Source of the DNA: Burkholderiaceae bacterium
Lineage (GTDB): Bacteria; Pseudomonadota; Gammaproteobacteria; Burkholderiales; Burkholderiaceae
Assembly: GCA_947448695.1 (NCBI GenBank)
Contig: CANFOL010000017.1
Coordinates: 1 to 42,737, forward strand
Direction of reading: 5' to 3'
Length of the DNA stretch: 42,737 nucleotides
A model generated the notes under the pieces. It was not told the origin of the DNA. It saw only the letters and a program-made list of their open reading frames with translations, and did no database searches. Positions 34,420 to 42,737 of this stretch are shown piece after piece (the first letter of the stretch is position 1; each line of letters starts with the position of its first letter). The position numbers were made by a program, and so were the translations under genes.

Positions 34420-35202
34420 TCAATTTACTAGGTCAATTGAAGTAATGCCAGATGCGTTGATAAGTAATGCGTTGGCACGGGGTTTCATTTCAGGATGATC
34501 TAAATCCCAATCAGAGAGAACCCAGCGAGTCCAAGACTGATGACCTAATTGCTCTTTTTGCACTCCAGGGCGGTGAGTATGACCATGTATCAAACGTGGG
34601 CATTGATAGTCCTCAGTGAGTTTTGCACATGCGTCTAAAGTTACATTCCCTTTTAAATTGGCTGCTATCGGATCAAAATACTCACGTTGTTGGTACTTGA
34701 TTGATGCGCGAGATCGAAGACGATTGCCCAGTTTTTGGCGCAGTTGGGAAGGTATCAACATAAAAAGATATTGAAAAAATGGCACGCGCGTAAAGCTTCG
34801 AAATAATTGATACGCAGGATCTGCGGTACAAAGCATATCCCCGTGGGAGAGAAGCCAAGATTGATGGCCAATTTTGACAACACTAGGATCAGGAAGAACT
34901 GTCCAAGAGGCCATTTTTTTAAATTCTTCGCCCAACATAAAGTCACGATTTCCAGCAATAAAGAAAACCTTGACGCCTGAAGCGCACAGCGCATGAATTT
35001 CTTTAGCGATATCTTGGTTAAAGGGAGTTTGAAGATGAGCATCATCCCCCACCCAAAATTCAAATAAGTCACCAATAATAAAAACTGCCTGAACTTGCCT
35101 CGCCTCATTTTTACAAAAATCAACAAAACGATTTGCAGTAAAAGGATATGCTGCAGTGAGGTGCAGATCAGAAATAATCAGCGCATGATCAAATTCAGGC
35201 AT
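34420..35202 (-). CDS. lpxH: UDP-2,3-diacylglucosamine diphosphatase
   Basis: A 260-residue calcineurin-like metallophosphoesterase. Motifs appear in the expected order: ISDLHLT (Asp-x-His), GDLFEFWVGDD, FIAGNRDFMLG (Gly-Asn-Arg-Asp), LSHGDMLCT and IHGHTHRPG. LpxH cleaves UDP-2,3-diacylglucosamine to lipid X in lipid A biosynthesis at the membrane. It lies eight bases downstream of the cyclophilin gene on the same strand and ends exactly where suhB ends (the two stops form TGATCA). Length is slightly above E. coli LpxH (240). Confidence 0.95.
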   Translation of the reverse strand: MPEFDHALIISDLHLTAAYPFTANRFVDFCKNEARQVQAVFIIGDLFEFWVGDDAHLQTPFNQDIAKEIHALCASGVKVFFIAGNRDFMLGEEFKKMASWTVLPDPSVVKIGHQSWLLSHGDMLCTADPAYQLFRSFTRVPFFQYLFMLIPSQLRQKLGNRLRSRASIKYQQREYFDPIAANLKGNVTLDACAKLTEDYQCPRLIHGHTHRPGVQKEQLGHQSWTRWVLSDWDLDHPEMKPRANALLINASGITSIDLVN

Positions 35203-35210
35203 ATTACGAA

Positions 35211-35708
35211 TTAAAGAGCAACAGCCTCTAGGACAATGACATCTTCTTTTGGCACATCTTGATGAAAGCCAGCACTCCCGGTTGGTACCTTACGGATAGC
35301 ATCAACTACATCCATGCCCTCAGTCACCATACCAAATACAGCATAGCCCCATCCTTGTGGAGTTGGAGAGCTATAATTTAAAAAATCATTATCCACAACA
35401 TTGATAAAGAACTGAGAAGAAGCTGAGTGAGGATCACTTGTGCGCGCCATAGCGAGGCTACCACGAACATTTTTTAAACCATTAGCGGCTTCATTTTCGA
35501 TATTTGCGAGCGTTTCTTTTTGCTTCATACCAACTTCCATACCGCCACCTTGAACCATGAAATTACTAATCACACGATGAAAGATTGTGCCGTTGTAATG
35601 GCCGGAATTGACATATTCTAGAAAGTTTGCACTTGAGATGGGGGCAAGTTCTTCATTGAGTTCAATAATGAAATCGCCATGGTTGGTTTTGAATTGCACA
35701 CGTGACAT
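35211..35708 (-). CDS. ppiB: Cyclophilin-type peptidyl-prolyl isomerase
   Basis: A 165-residue cytoplasmic cyclophilin without a signal peptide. Active-site segments are [18 protein letters not shown] (the catalytic Arg), [21 protein letters not shown] and [19 protein letters not shown]. Absence of a signal peptide and its length fit PpiB rather than periplasmic PpiA. An AAAGGA ribosome site lies six bases before the ATG. It sits between a TPR lipoprotein gene and lpxH on the same strand. Confidence 0.95.
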   Translation of the reverse strand: MSRVQFKTNHGDFIIELNEELAPISSANFLEYVNSGHYNGTIFHRVISNFMVQGGGMEVGMKQKETLANIENEAANGLKNVRGSLAMARTSDPHSASSQFFINVVDNDFLNYSSPTPQGWGYAVFGMVTEGMDVVDAIRKVPTGSAGFHQDVPKEDVIVLEAVAL

Positions 35709-35734
35709 AGTTTTCCTTTGGGTCTAAAAAATAG

Positions 35735-36493
35735 TTAAAAAGAGGTAATTGCTTCAGCTAATTTTCTTTTTTTATCAGCTTCAGTCATCCGACGATTTTG
35801 CTTAAAAGCTTTATCGTAATAACTCGCCGCTGTTAAAGTATAAATGTCCCCCAAGTTTTGCAAGCCAATTGCATAATTAGGGGAGATTTTGATGCACATC
35901 TCAAGATTGTCGCGCGCCAAATCGAGTCTTCCAGAGCTAGCATAAAGAACTGCTAGATTGTTATAGGGCTCAGGGATTTCGGGATATTTTTCGATAAATG
36001 CTATAAGAGCTTGACGCGCACTTTCTAACTGACCTTGTTCAATCAAAATACGTGTTCGAATGAATAATATTTGTATGTTTCGAGGATTTTTTTTCGCCTC
36101 AATATCAATTGCGCTAAGAGCCTCATTCCATTTTTTTTCTTTAATGAGCTTTGTGATGGGTGCTGGAATACCATTTTTTGAACTTGTATCCGTCGTGGCA
36201 TTTTGTAAAGCGATAAAGGGTGTTGCTAAAGTTGGCGTGTTTTGAGTCGTTTGAAGACCAGTGTTATTGGAGGTCATTGAGGTGGAGGTGCCAAGTGGGG
36301 AGTAAACCCCCAAATTACCTGGGTTTTTGGTGGCTTCTTCGAGGCTGCTTGGAACATGATGATCAAGATTAGATTCTTTAGCAGCCGATATCTGATTCTT
36401 TTGATCTTTAGACGTATCTGCAATCATGGAAGTGCATGCACAGAGTAAGGATAGACTTAAAAAAAAGCCTATTTTTTTCCATACAAAAGACAT
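35735..36493 (-). CDS. TPR-repeat lipoprotein
   Basis: A protein of ~252 residues. The N-terminus (MSFVWKKIGFFLSLSLLCAC) is a lipoprotein signal peptide with the lipobox LLCAC. A Ser/Thr/Asn-rich linker of about 90 residues follows, then at least two to three TPR units (QLESARQALIAFIEKYPEIP, EPYNNLAVLYASSGRLDLARDNLEMC, NYAIGLQNLGDIY) near the C-terminus. Start chosen at 36493 to keep the signal peptide compact; an in-frame ATG at 36544 would add 17 residues. It is the first of three leftward genes with ppiB and lpxH and diverges from cysS. Probably a scaffold in the envelope; partner unknown. Confidence 0.82.
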   Translation of the reverse strand: MSFVWKKIGFFLSLSLLCACTSMIADTSKDQKNQISAAKESNLDHHVPSSLEEATKNPGNLGVYSPLGTSTSMTSNNTGLQTTQNTPTLATPFIALQNATTDTSSKNGIPAPITKLIKEKKWNEALSAIDIEAKKNPRNIQILFIRTRILIEQGQLESARQALIAFIEKYPEIPEPYNNLAVLYASSGRLDLARDNLEMCIKISPNYAIGLQNLGDIYTLTAASYYDKAFKQNRRMTEADKKRKLAEAITSF

Positions 36494-36650
36494 GTGATAT
36501 TGATTCACAATGAAGTTCAGACCCAAAGATTCTTGATGTGGCATTTTTAATTTCTCAATGTTGAAATGATATTTTATGGCACTATTGACTATACTTGCGA
36601 GTTAGAACAATTGAACGAGTTCATTTTGCCTTTTTTTTACTTTAGATCAT

Positions 36651-38075
36651 ATGCTTCATATATATAACACCTTACATCGTCAAAAAGAAGTATTTCAGCC
36701 AATCCAAGCAAATAAGGCCTCGATTTATGTTTGTGGGATGACGGTTTATGACCATTGTCATATTGGTCACGCCCGAGTTATGATTGTATTTGATATGGTG
36801 GTGAGGTGGTTAAGGGCAAGTGGTTATGAAGTTAATTATGTTCGTAACATTACGGATATTGATGACAAGATTATCAAACGCGCAGTCGAAAACAATGAAT
36901 CGATTGCTACCCTTACGCAGCGCTACATTGATGCTATGCACGCCGATGCGGATGCACTAGGTGTCATACGCCCTGATCATGAACCCCGTGCTACGCAGTA
37001 CATCAATCAAATGCAAAGTATGATTTCTGGCTTGATTGAAAAAGAATTGGCTTATCAGGCAGATTCAGGAGATGTGATGTATTCCGTTCGTGATTTTCCA
37101 TCCTATGGTCAATTATCTGGAAAAACTTTGGATGATTTAGAAGAGGGTAATCGCGTCATTATTGCTGGAGATAAAAAAGATCCACTGGATTTTGTGTTGT
37201 GGAAAAGTGCTAAAGAAGACGAACCAGCGGATACGCGCTGGGCCTCTAAGTGGGGTGAGGGTCGTCCAGGTTGGCACATTGAATGTTCTGCCATGGCGTG
37301 TGACATGTTAGGCTACCACTTTGATATTCATGGCGGGGGTGCGGATTTACAGTTCCCTCATCATGAAAATGAAATTGCGCAAAGTGAAGGGCTATATCGG
37401 ACGTTTACGCAGGAAGGTCAAAGTACAGATCCTCGTTTTGTGAACTATTGGATGCACAACGGCCATGTTCGTGTGAATAATGAAAAAATGTCGAAATCAC
37501 TAGGTAATTTCTTTGTGATTCGAGATGTCCTTGCGCAATATGACCCAGAAGTGATTCGTTTTTTTATTTTACGTGCCCACTATCGCAGTCCAGTGAACTA
37601 TAGTGATGCCACTTTAGACGAAGCTTTACAGGGTCTTGAGCGTTTATATATTGCTTTGAAGGACTATGAGTTGGATAAAACTGCTGCCTTGATCGATTCC
37701 TGGGTAGAGCAATTTCATGTGGCTATGAATGATGATTTTAATACCCCCGAAGCAATTGCTGTCTTATTTGGATTATCCACTGAGGCGAATAAAGCGCGGC
37801 AGCAAAATGAGATGGATTTGTATCAATCGCTAGCGCACACCTTAAAACATTTAGCTGGGTATTTAGGCATCTTACAAAGAACAACACAAGCGTTTTTACA
37901 AAGTGGTCATTTGCAATTGAATGAGTCAGAAATAGAAGCGCTGATTGACAAGCGCATCATCGCAAAGAAAAATAAAGATTTTGCAACTGCTGATGCTATC
38001 CGCAAGGACTTGCTGGCCAAGGGTGTCCTGCTTGAAGATCAGCCACAGGGCAAAACCACTTGGCGAAAAAATTAA
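36651..38075 (+). CDS. cysS: Cysteinyl-tRNA synthetase
   Basis: A 474-residue class I synthetase. The zinc-binding Cys28 is in YVCGMTVYD, the HIGH motif is H37-I-G-H40, the [13 protein letters not shown] and [13 protein letters not shown] blocks carry the other zinc ligands, and KMSKSLGNF is the KMSKS motif. It charges tRNA-Cys. There is no visible ribosome site before the ATG. It begins the run cysS / glycosylase / accA / tilS / lysC / tRNA-Ser, which I recognise as a common order in this group. Confidence 0.97.
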   Translation: MLHIYNTLHRQKEVFQPIQANKASIYVCGMTVYDHCHIGHARVMIVFDMVVRWLRASGYEVNYVRNITDIDDKIIKRAVENNESIATLTQRYIDAMHADADALGVIRPDHEPRATQYINQMQSMISGLIEKELAYQADSGDVMYSVRDFPSYGQLSGKTLDDLEEGNRVIIAGDKKDPLDFVLWKSAKEDEPADTRWASKWGEGRPGWHIECSAMACDMLGYHFDIHGGGADLQFPHHENEIAQSEGLYRTFTQEGQSTDPRFVNYWMHNGHVRVNNEKMSKSLGNFFVIRDVLAQYDPEVIRFFILRAHYRSPVNYSDATLDEALQGLERLYIALKDYELDKTAALIDSWVEQFHVAMNDDFNTPEAIAVLFGLSTEANKARQQNEMDLYQSLAHTLKHLAGYLGILQRTTQAFLQSGHLQLNESEIEALIDKRIIAKKNKDFATADAIRKDLLAKGVLLEDQPQGKTTWRKN

Positions 38076-38087
38076 AGAGAGTTCCCG

Positions 38088-38723
38088 ATGAAGCAGGACA
38101 TAGAGCCGAGTGATGACTATTGGGACGATGCTTGCCATTGCCTGATCCAACAAGATCGCATCCTAAAAAAAATCATTCCAAAATTTCGCGATACGGGTGT
38201 TGTTTCGCGCGGAGATCCTTTTTTAACCCTAGCAAGGTCGATTATTGGACAACAAATATCGGTGGCAGCAGCGCAGGCTGTCTGGAATCGTTTTGTGTTG
38301 ACCGTACCCAAAGTAACCCCTAAACATGTTTTAGTAGCTGAGCCAGAAATACTTCGTGGGGCTGGGTTGTCCTATCGAAAAATTGAATATGTTAAAGATT
38401 TGGCGAACCATTTTCAGAATCATGGATTAGCCAAGACCAAATGGCACCAATTAGATGATGAGCAAATTATTCAAGAATTAACCGCCATTAGAGGAATTGG
38501 TCGTTGGACAGCTGAAATGTTTTTAATTTTTAATTTAAAACGGCCTGATGTCCTGCCATTGGATGATATTGGGTTATTAAGAGCCATTTCGATTAATTAT
38601 TTCAGTGGTGAGAAGGTTACTCGGGCAGAAGCTAGAGAGGTAGCTGCTAATTGGGCGCCATATCGAACCGTTGCTACTTGGTATTTATGGCGCAGTATTG
38701 ACCCTATTCCAGTCGATTATTAG
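38088..38723 (+). CDS. DNA-3-methyladenine glycosylase (AlkA-type HhH-GPD)
   Basis: A 211-residue base-excision glycosylase. The helix-hairpin-helix is AIRGIGRWTAEMFLIFNL and the catalytic Asp lies in LPLDDIGLLRAI just after it; SIIGQQISVAAAQAVWNRF is the family's N-terminal block. It removes alkylated purines such as 3-methyladenine. No Fe-S cysteines follow, which fits AlkA/MagIII-like enzymes rather than endonuclease III. It follows cysS by 12 bases with a GAGAG site and precedes accA by 45. Confidence 0.92.
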   Translation: MKQDIEPSDDYWDDACHCLIQQDRILKKIIPKFRDTGVVSRGDPFLTLARSIIGQQISVAAAQAVWNRFVLTVPKVTPKHVLVAEPEILRGAGLSYRKIEYVKDLANHFQNHGLAKTKWHQLDDEQIIQELTAIRGIGRWTAEMFLIFNLKRPDVLPLDDIGLLRAISINYFSGEKVTRAEAREVAANWAPYRTVATWYLWRSIDPIPVDY

Positions 38724-38756
38724 ATCAAAAATTCATATAAAGCGATATTTGGGATG

Positions 38757-38762
38757 TAAAAT
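38757..38762 (+). promoter_or_regulatory. -10-like hexamer at leaderless spacing, accA
   Basis: TAAAAT ends exactly 7 bases before the accA ATG, and no Shine-Dalgarno sequence is present. The only -35 candidate (TTCATA) is 19 bases away. Confidence 0.4.
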
Positions 38763-38768
38763 AGACTC

Positions 38769-39737
38769 ATGAAAACTACTTTCCTAGATTTTGAGCAACC
38801 CATTGCAGAGTTAGAAAATAAAATCGAAGAATTACGATTTGTTCAAGATGAATCTGCAGTAGATATTTCAGATGAAATTAGTCGTCTTGCTGAAAAAAGC
38901 CAGCAATTGACGAAAGATATATACACGCGTGTTACACCTTGGCAGGTATCTCAAATTGCACGTCATCCACAGCGGCCATATACGTTAGATTACATCAGTC
39001 AAATCTTTACAGATTTTCACGAGTTGCATGGCGATCGATCTTTTGGTGATGATCTTTCAATTATTGGAGGTTTAGCTAGATTTAACGGCACCTCATGTAT
39101 GGTGATTGGTCATCAAAAAGGGCGAGATACGAAAGAACGCGCTATGCGTAATTTTGGGATGAGTCGTCCTGAGGGTTATCGTAAAGCGATGCGATTAATG
39201 CGTCTTGCTGAAAAATTTGAAATTCCGGTGTTTACCTTTGTAGATACGCCTGGCGCCTTCCCTGGGATAGATGCTGAAGAGCGTAATCAATCAGAGGCGA
39301 TTGGCCATAATTTATATACCCAAGCAGAACTTAAAGTACCGATAATTTCCACGATCATCGGAGAAGGTGGCTCTGGTGGAGCGCTTGCGATTGCGATGGG
39401 TGATGTGGTTTTGATGCTGCAATTTGCGACCTATTCGGTCATTTCACCAGAGGGTTGTGCTTCAATTTTGTGGAAAACTGCAGAGATGGCACCAGAAGCT
39501 GCGGAGCAATTGGGGCTTACGGCACATCGTCTTAAAGGGCTTGGTTTAATTGATAAGATTGTGAATGAGCCAGTGGGTGGAGCTCATCGCGATTACGAAG
39601 GAATGTGTACGAGTCTCAAGCGTGCGCTTGCAGATTCCCTTCGTCAATTTTCAGGAATGAGTGTAAAAGAGTTACTTGAACGCCGTCATGAAAGGCTCAT
39701 GAGTTATGGGAAGTTCAAAGACACATCTAGCAAATAA
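38769..39737 (+). CDS. accA: Acetyl-CoA carboxylase carboxyltransferase, alpha subunit
   Basis: A 322-residue subunit. The N-terminal helical part ([20 protein letters not shown]), then [54 protein letters not shown] and [19 protein letters not shown] identify AccA. With AccD it transfers CO2 from carboxybiotin to acetyl-CoA for fatty-acid synthesis. The start region lacks a ribosome site. Its 3' end overlaps the tilS start by 32 bases, so the two are likely on one mRNA. Confidence 0.98.
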   Translation: MKTTFLDFEQPIAELENKIEELRFVQDESAVDISDEISRLAEKSQQLTKDIYTRVTPWQVSQIARHPQRPYTLDYISQIFTDFHELHGDRSFGDDLSIIGGLARFNGTSCMVIGHQKGRDTKERAMRNFGMSRPEGYRKAMRLMRLAEKFEIPVFTFVDTPGAFPGIDAEERNQSEAIGHNLYTQAELKVPIISTIIGEGGSGGALAIAMGDVVLMLQFATYSVISPEGCASILWKTAEMAPEAAEQLGLTAHRLKGLGLIDKIVNEPVGGAHRDYEGMCTSLKRALADSLRQFSGMSVKELLERRHERLMSYGKFKDTSSK

Positions 39738-41022
39738 AAACATAACGGTTGATTCTGCCACGCGCATTGCGGTGGCTTATAGTGGAGGTTTGGATTCAAC
39801 GGTTTTATTGCACTCCACAGTAGCGGCCTACGGCCCTGAGCATGTCATAGCATTTCATATCAACCATGGATTACAAGAGGTTGCTGATGATTGGGTGATG
39901 CATTGTGCAAATGTTACCAAATCATTTGAAGTAGCTTTTGATTTTCGGCTTTTAAGCTGGCCGGGTGGACTTGGGGCGTTAAGTAATGTTGAGGCTCAGG
40001 CACGTGAAGCGCGTTATGAGGCTCTGGCTCAGATGTGTGAGCAACATGGGGTGACAGATCTTTTATTAGGTCATCATCAAGATGACCAGGCTGAGACTGT
40101 TCTGTTGCAGCTTTTGCGAGGTTCTGGATTGCCGGGTTTGTCAGGCATGTCTACCCAGCGTGGTTTAGAAAAAACGGGGATTCGTGTATGGCGACCGTTT
40201 ATGGATTTAACGCGTAAAGATTTAGAGTCTTATGCTAAAGAATATCAATTAGAGTGGATTGAAGATCCCAGTAATCAAGATGACCATTTCACAAGAAACT
40301 TTATCCGTTTAAGGATTATTCCTGTTTTAGAAAAAGTACAGCCACAACTCAGAAGAAACTTAAGTCGCTCTGCGTCGCACATGGCTGATGCGCAGCATTT
40401 GCTTGATCAATTAGCAGATATTGATTTGAATGTCATGACCACAAAAGTCGGTTTAGACATGACTGCATTAACGGCTTTACGTTTTGAAGATATGGCGCGT
40501 GCCAATAATGCACTACGTCGTTGGCTCTTTTTGCAAGGCTTAAATATGCCTAGTCAGGAGAGGCTGAATGCTTGGTGGGTAGATCTTACGCAACTAAAAG
40601 ATACTGCTGATCACCAATTACTGTGGGTGCATGATGGTAAGTATTTAAGAGTTTGGCGTCAAAAATTATCAGTAAGCGAAACGGATATTACGCTTGGTCG
40701 ATGGGAGTTTAGTGAGATAGATACTGATTCTGATGAGCTTGGTTTGGCAATAGATGTGTATCAAATTGCAATAGCAAATCAAGCGCTTCAGGAAAAAGTT
40801 CGATCTGGTGGTGAAAAGATTCGTATACACCCGAGGCAACCTCGAAAAACTTTAAAAAAGATATTTCAAGAGTTGGATGTCCCGCCATGGCAACGCACAG
40901 CACGGATCTTATGTTTAGATAGTGAAGTATTGGCTGTAGCCGGTGTAGGGCTTCATATTGACCTTCTTACCCAATATGGACCTCGAGTAAAGCCAGTTTT
41001 TATCAAAGACACGACCCACTAA
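39706..41022 (+). CDS. tilS: tRNA(Ile)-lysidine synthase
   Basis: A 438-residue protein. The ATP-binding P-loop SGGLDS is at residues 26-31, [29 protein letters not shown] is the second conserved block, and [23 protein letters not shown] follows; the C-terminal TilS domains are present. It converts the wobble C34 of tRNA-Ile(CAU) to lysidine. The start lies inside accA, with AAAGG ten bases upstream. The C-terminal [18 protein letters not shown]...[10 protein letters not shown] stretch is the tRNA-binding end of the family. Confidence 0.96.
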   Translation: MGSSKTHLANKNITVDSATRIAVAYSGGLDSTVLLHSTVAAYGPEHVIAFHINHGLQEVADDWVMHCANVTKSFEVAFDFRLLSWPGGLGALSNVEAQAREARYEALAQMCEQHGVTDLLLGHHQDDQAETVLLQLLRGSGLPGLSGMSTQRGLEKTGIRVWRPFMDLTRKDLESYAKEYQLEWIEDPSNQDDHFTRNFIRLRIIPVLEKVQPQLRRNLSRSASHMADAQHLLDQLADIDLNVMTTKVGLDMTALTALRFEDMARANNALRRWLFLQGLNMPSQERLNAWWVDLTQLKDTADHQLLWVHDGKYLRVWRQKLSVSETDITLGRWEFSEIDTDSDELGLAIDVYQIAIANQALQEKVRSGGEKIRIHPRQPRKTLKKIFQELDVPPWQRTARILCLDSEVLAVAGVGLHIDLLTQYGPRVKPVFIKDTTH

Positions 41023-41024
41023 AC

Positions 41025-41055
41025 TTGATAGAGGGCTTGCACAAAGGTGTAAAAT
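41025..41055 (+). promoter_or_regulatory. Possible lysC promoter
   Basis: TTGATA (41025-41030) and TAAAAT (41050-41055) are 19 bases apart; the -10 context (TGTAAAATAGAC) is identical to the one before accA. Initiation near 41062 would leave a leader of about 40 bases. The ATG has no clear ribosome site. Confidence 0.3.
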
Positions 41056-41102
41056 AGACCCTTTATTCATCAAGCGTATGAAAATTACGCAAAAGTATTC
41101 AT

Positions 41103-42353
41103 ATGGCATTAATCGTACATAAATATGGTGGGACCTCCATGGGGTCTACTGAGCGCATTAAAAATGTAGCCAAGCGAGTCGCGAAGTGGCAAAAGGCAGG
41201 TCATCAAGTGGTGGTAGTGCCATCAGCCATGTCGGGCGAAACCAATCGTCTTTTAGGCTTAGCCAAAGAAATTCTAGCTGATCCAGATCCGCGTGAGCTT
41301 GACCAAATTGCCAGTACTGGCGAACAAGTCAGTTCGGGCCTCTTAGCTTTAGCATTACAAGCTGAGGGAACTCCAGCGATCAGTTACGCCGGATGGCAGG
41401 TAGTGATTCGGACTGACTCTGCGCATACGAAGGCGCGCATTCAGGGGATTGAAAAAGAAAAAGTGTTAGCTGATTTAGCGCAAGGTAAGGTGGTCGTGAT
41501 TACAGGCTTTCAGGGCGTAGACGAGAAGGGTGACATCACCACACTTGGACGTGGCGGATCTGACACATCTGCAGTTGCTATTGCAGCTGCATTGGGTGCA
41601 GAAGAGTGTTTGATATATACCGACGTTGATGGTGTTTACACGACGGATCCTAGGGTCTGTGATGAGGCACGACGCCTTGATCGAATTACGTTTGAAGAAA
41701 TGTTGGAAATGGCAAGTCTGGGTTCTAAAGTCTTGCAAATCCGTTCAGTAGAATTTGCGGGAAAATATCGTGTTAAAACACGTGTTTTATCCTCGCTGAC
41801 CGACCCGATGATCCCACTTGAGCAAGAGATGGCATCTGGCACATTAATTACTTTTGAGGAAGACAATAAAATGGAAGCTGCAGTTATTTCTGGTATTGCA
41901 TTTGCTCGAGATGAGGCAAAGATTACTGTTCTTGGAGTTCCAGATAAACCAGGTATCGCCTATCAAATTTTAGGACCGATTGCGGATGCCAATATTGATG
42001 TGGATATGATTATTCAGAATCAATCAGTTGATGGTAAAACAGACTTCACCTTCACGGTGCCAAGAGCTGATTATCAAAAAGCAACAGAGATTTTAAAAAC
42101 TAAAGTGCAAGCGCATATGGGTGCTAAAGAAATCTCTGGGGATCCTAAAGTATCAAAAGTATCCGTAGTTGGAGTTGGCATGCGTTCTCATGTAGGAATT
42201 GCGAGCAAAATGTTTAGAACTCTTTCGGAAGAGGGCATTAATATTCAGATGATATCTACCAGTGAAATCAAGATTTCTGTATTGATTGATGAGAAATATA
42301 TGGAACTTGCAGTCAGGGCATTACATAAGGCTTTTGAACTTGAACAGAAGTAA
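41103..42353 (+). CDS. lysC: Aspartokinase
   Basis: A 416-residue aspartokinase. The kinase domain starts with VHKYGGTSMGSTERI and contains VITGFQG, TTLGRGGSDTSAVAIAAAL and TDVDGVYTTDPR. Two C-terminal ACT domains (ITVLGVPDKPGIAYQILGPIA and VSVVGVGMRSHVGIASKMF) would bind lysine and threonine, as in the Corynebacterium/Pseudomonas type. It phosphorylates aspartate for lysine, threonine, methionine and diaminopimelate synthesis, upstream of DapA. A second start inside the gene for a separate beta subunit is possible but not evident. Confidence 0.96.
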   Translation: MALIVHKYGGTSMGSTERIKNVAKRVAKWQKAGHQVVVVPSAMSGETNRLLGLAKEILADPDPRELDQIASTGEQVSSGLLALALQAEGTPAISYAGWQVVIRTDSAHTKARIQGIEKEKVLADLAQGKVVVITGFQGVDEKGDITTLGRGGSDTSAVAIAAALGAEECLIYTDVDGVYTTDPRVCDEARRLDRITFEEMLEMASLGSKVLQIRSVEFAGKYRVKTRVLSSLTDPMIPLEQEMASGTLITFEEDNKMEAAVISGIAFARDEAKITVLGVPDKPGIAYQILGPIADANIDVDMIIQNQSVDGKTDFTFTVPRADYQKATEILKTKVQAHMGAKEISGDPKVSKVSVVGVGMRSHVGIASKMFRTLSEEGINIQMISTSEIKISVLIDEKYMELAVRALHKAFELEQK

Positions 42354-42390
42354 CAGGTAGTTGACTTTGTAAATGAGTTGTTGATATTCC

Positions 42391-42419
42391 TTGGGGGTTT
42401 TCGATAAATCCGTTAGAAT
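42391..42419 (+). promoter_or_regulatory. Promoter of the tRNA-Ser gene
   Basis: TTGGGG (42391-42396), a 17-base spacer and TAGAAT (42414-42419). Initiation near 42426 would be about 20 bases before the mature tRNA. Confidence 0.45.
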
Positions 42420-42446
42420 AGCAAACTTGTAGTTTTAGCGTATTAC

Positions 42447-42539
42447 GGAGACGTGGCCGAGTGGTCGAAGGCACTCCCCTGCTAAGGGAGCATCTGGCTA
42501 AACCCTGGATCGGAAGTTCGAATCTTCTCGTCTCCGCCA
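42447..42539 (+). tRNA. tRNA-Ser(GCT)
   Basis: A 93-base class II tRNA with encoded CCA. The acceptor stem is GGAGACG / CGTCTCC, the discriminator is G, and the anticodon stem ACTCCCC...GGGAG holds the loop CTGCTAA with anticodon GCT (codons AGC/AGU). A long variable arm and the GTTCGAATC T-loop are present. It follows lysC by 93 bases. Serine tRNA genes are frequent integration sites, and the sequence just after this one looks like an integration border. Confidence 0.97.
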
Positions 42540-42737
42540 AGTCAATAGGTTTAACGAGGGTTTGTAGAGATACAACACCCTTATTACCAAAATTGTTACC
42601 AAAAACCACCGGCTCTTCACCATAATCGGGGGATGAGCATTTATCAAACACGATTAATTACTCCATTCCAACCGCACAAAGCCAAGACTCTCAGTCGGTA
42701 GTTTTGGAAATTCCTAAAACCAAACGCTCTTCTAGAA
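42540..42737. other. Gene-free border after tRNA-Ser
   Basis: 198 bases with no convincing gene. It contains the TTACCAAAA pair. A frame open from 42626 to the edge (including SVVLEIPKTKRSSR) lacks an obvious start and may be the beginning of something outside the window, but I cannot name it. A short ATG frame at 42633 stops after 22 codons. Confidence 0.5.
42584..42604 (+). repeat. Two TTACCAAAA direct repeats after the tRNA
   Basis: TTACCAAAA at 42584-42592 and again at 42596-42604, start-to-start 12 bases, roughly one helical turn. Closely spaced repeats like this beside a tRNA 3' end resemble the arm sites of a tyrosine integrase. No integrase gene is present before the window ends. Confidence 0.4.

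Noticed and set aside
42584..42604. CRISPR-like repeat
   Set aside because: Only two 9-base copies with a 3-base gap; no array, no spacers, no cas genes.

Overview
The window looks like chromosomal DNA from a small-genome betaproteobacterium of the order Burkholderiales, most probably Polynucleobacter or a close freshwater relative. This rests on protein character and gene order, not on a search: an AT-leaning chromosome with short intergenic gaps, three Bug-type periplasmic receptors, a long TrpS with an internal insert, a sucA-sucB-lpd-zapE block with a structured sucA leader, a dapA-bamC pair, and the run cysS / DNA glycosylase / accA / tilS / lysC / tRNA-Ser.

Layout. 1-4043: the 3' part of a DUF4163/DUF3298 protein, then a leftward run of a DUF3833 lipoprotein, DUF2878 membrane protein, Bug receptor and MFS carrier. 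4188-8750: a toxin-less HigA-type protein, the tRNA-hydroxylating U32 protein TrhP, a lone Rieske ferredoxin, YaeQ, a SemiSWEET and a FadD-type acyl-CoA ligase. 9119-10011: an H-NS protein convergent with an HTH regulator that carries a receiver-like C-terminal half. 10264-17046: the 2-oxoglutarate dehydrogenase operon (sucA, sucB, lpd) plus zapE, behind a hairpin-rich leader that resembles the Burkholderiales sucA RNA motif. 17124-21824: RNase AM, TrpS, a methyltransferase, DapA and BamC, closed by a terminator. 21916-27039: a five-gene operon of Bug receptor, family III CoA-transferase, crotonase, HMG-CoA-lyase-like protein and a second Bug receptor, closed by another terminator. This is the most likely undescribed catabolic unit here. 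27114-36493: mostly leftward housekeeping genes (Ala-rich lipoprotein, RoxA, MutS, CysE, TrmJ, LpxH, cyclophilin, TPR lipoprotein) with a rightward SlyD-like isomerase and SuhB. 36651-42539: cysS, glycosylase, accA, tilS, lysC and tRNA-Ser(GCT). The last 198 bases carry repeats suggestive of an integration site.

Themes. Several genes lack a Shine-Dalgarno sequence and instead have a TAnAAT hexamer ending 7-8 bases before the start codon, which suggests leaderless transcripts. Several convergent gene pairs overlap or abut at their 3' ends without a terminator. No CRISPR array, transposase, integrase gene or phage gene is visible.
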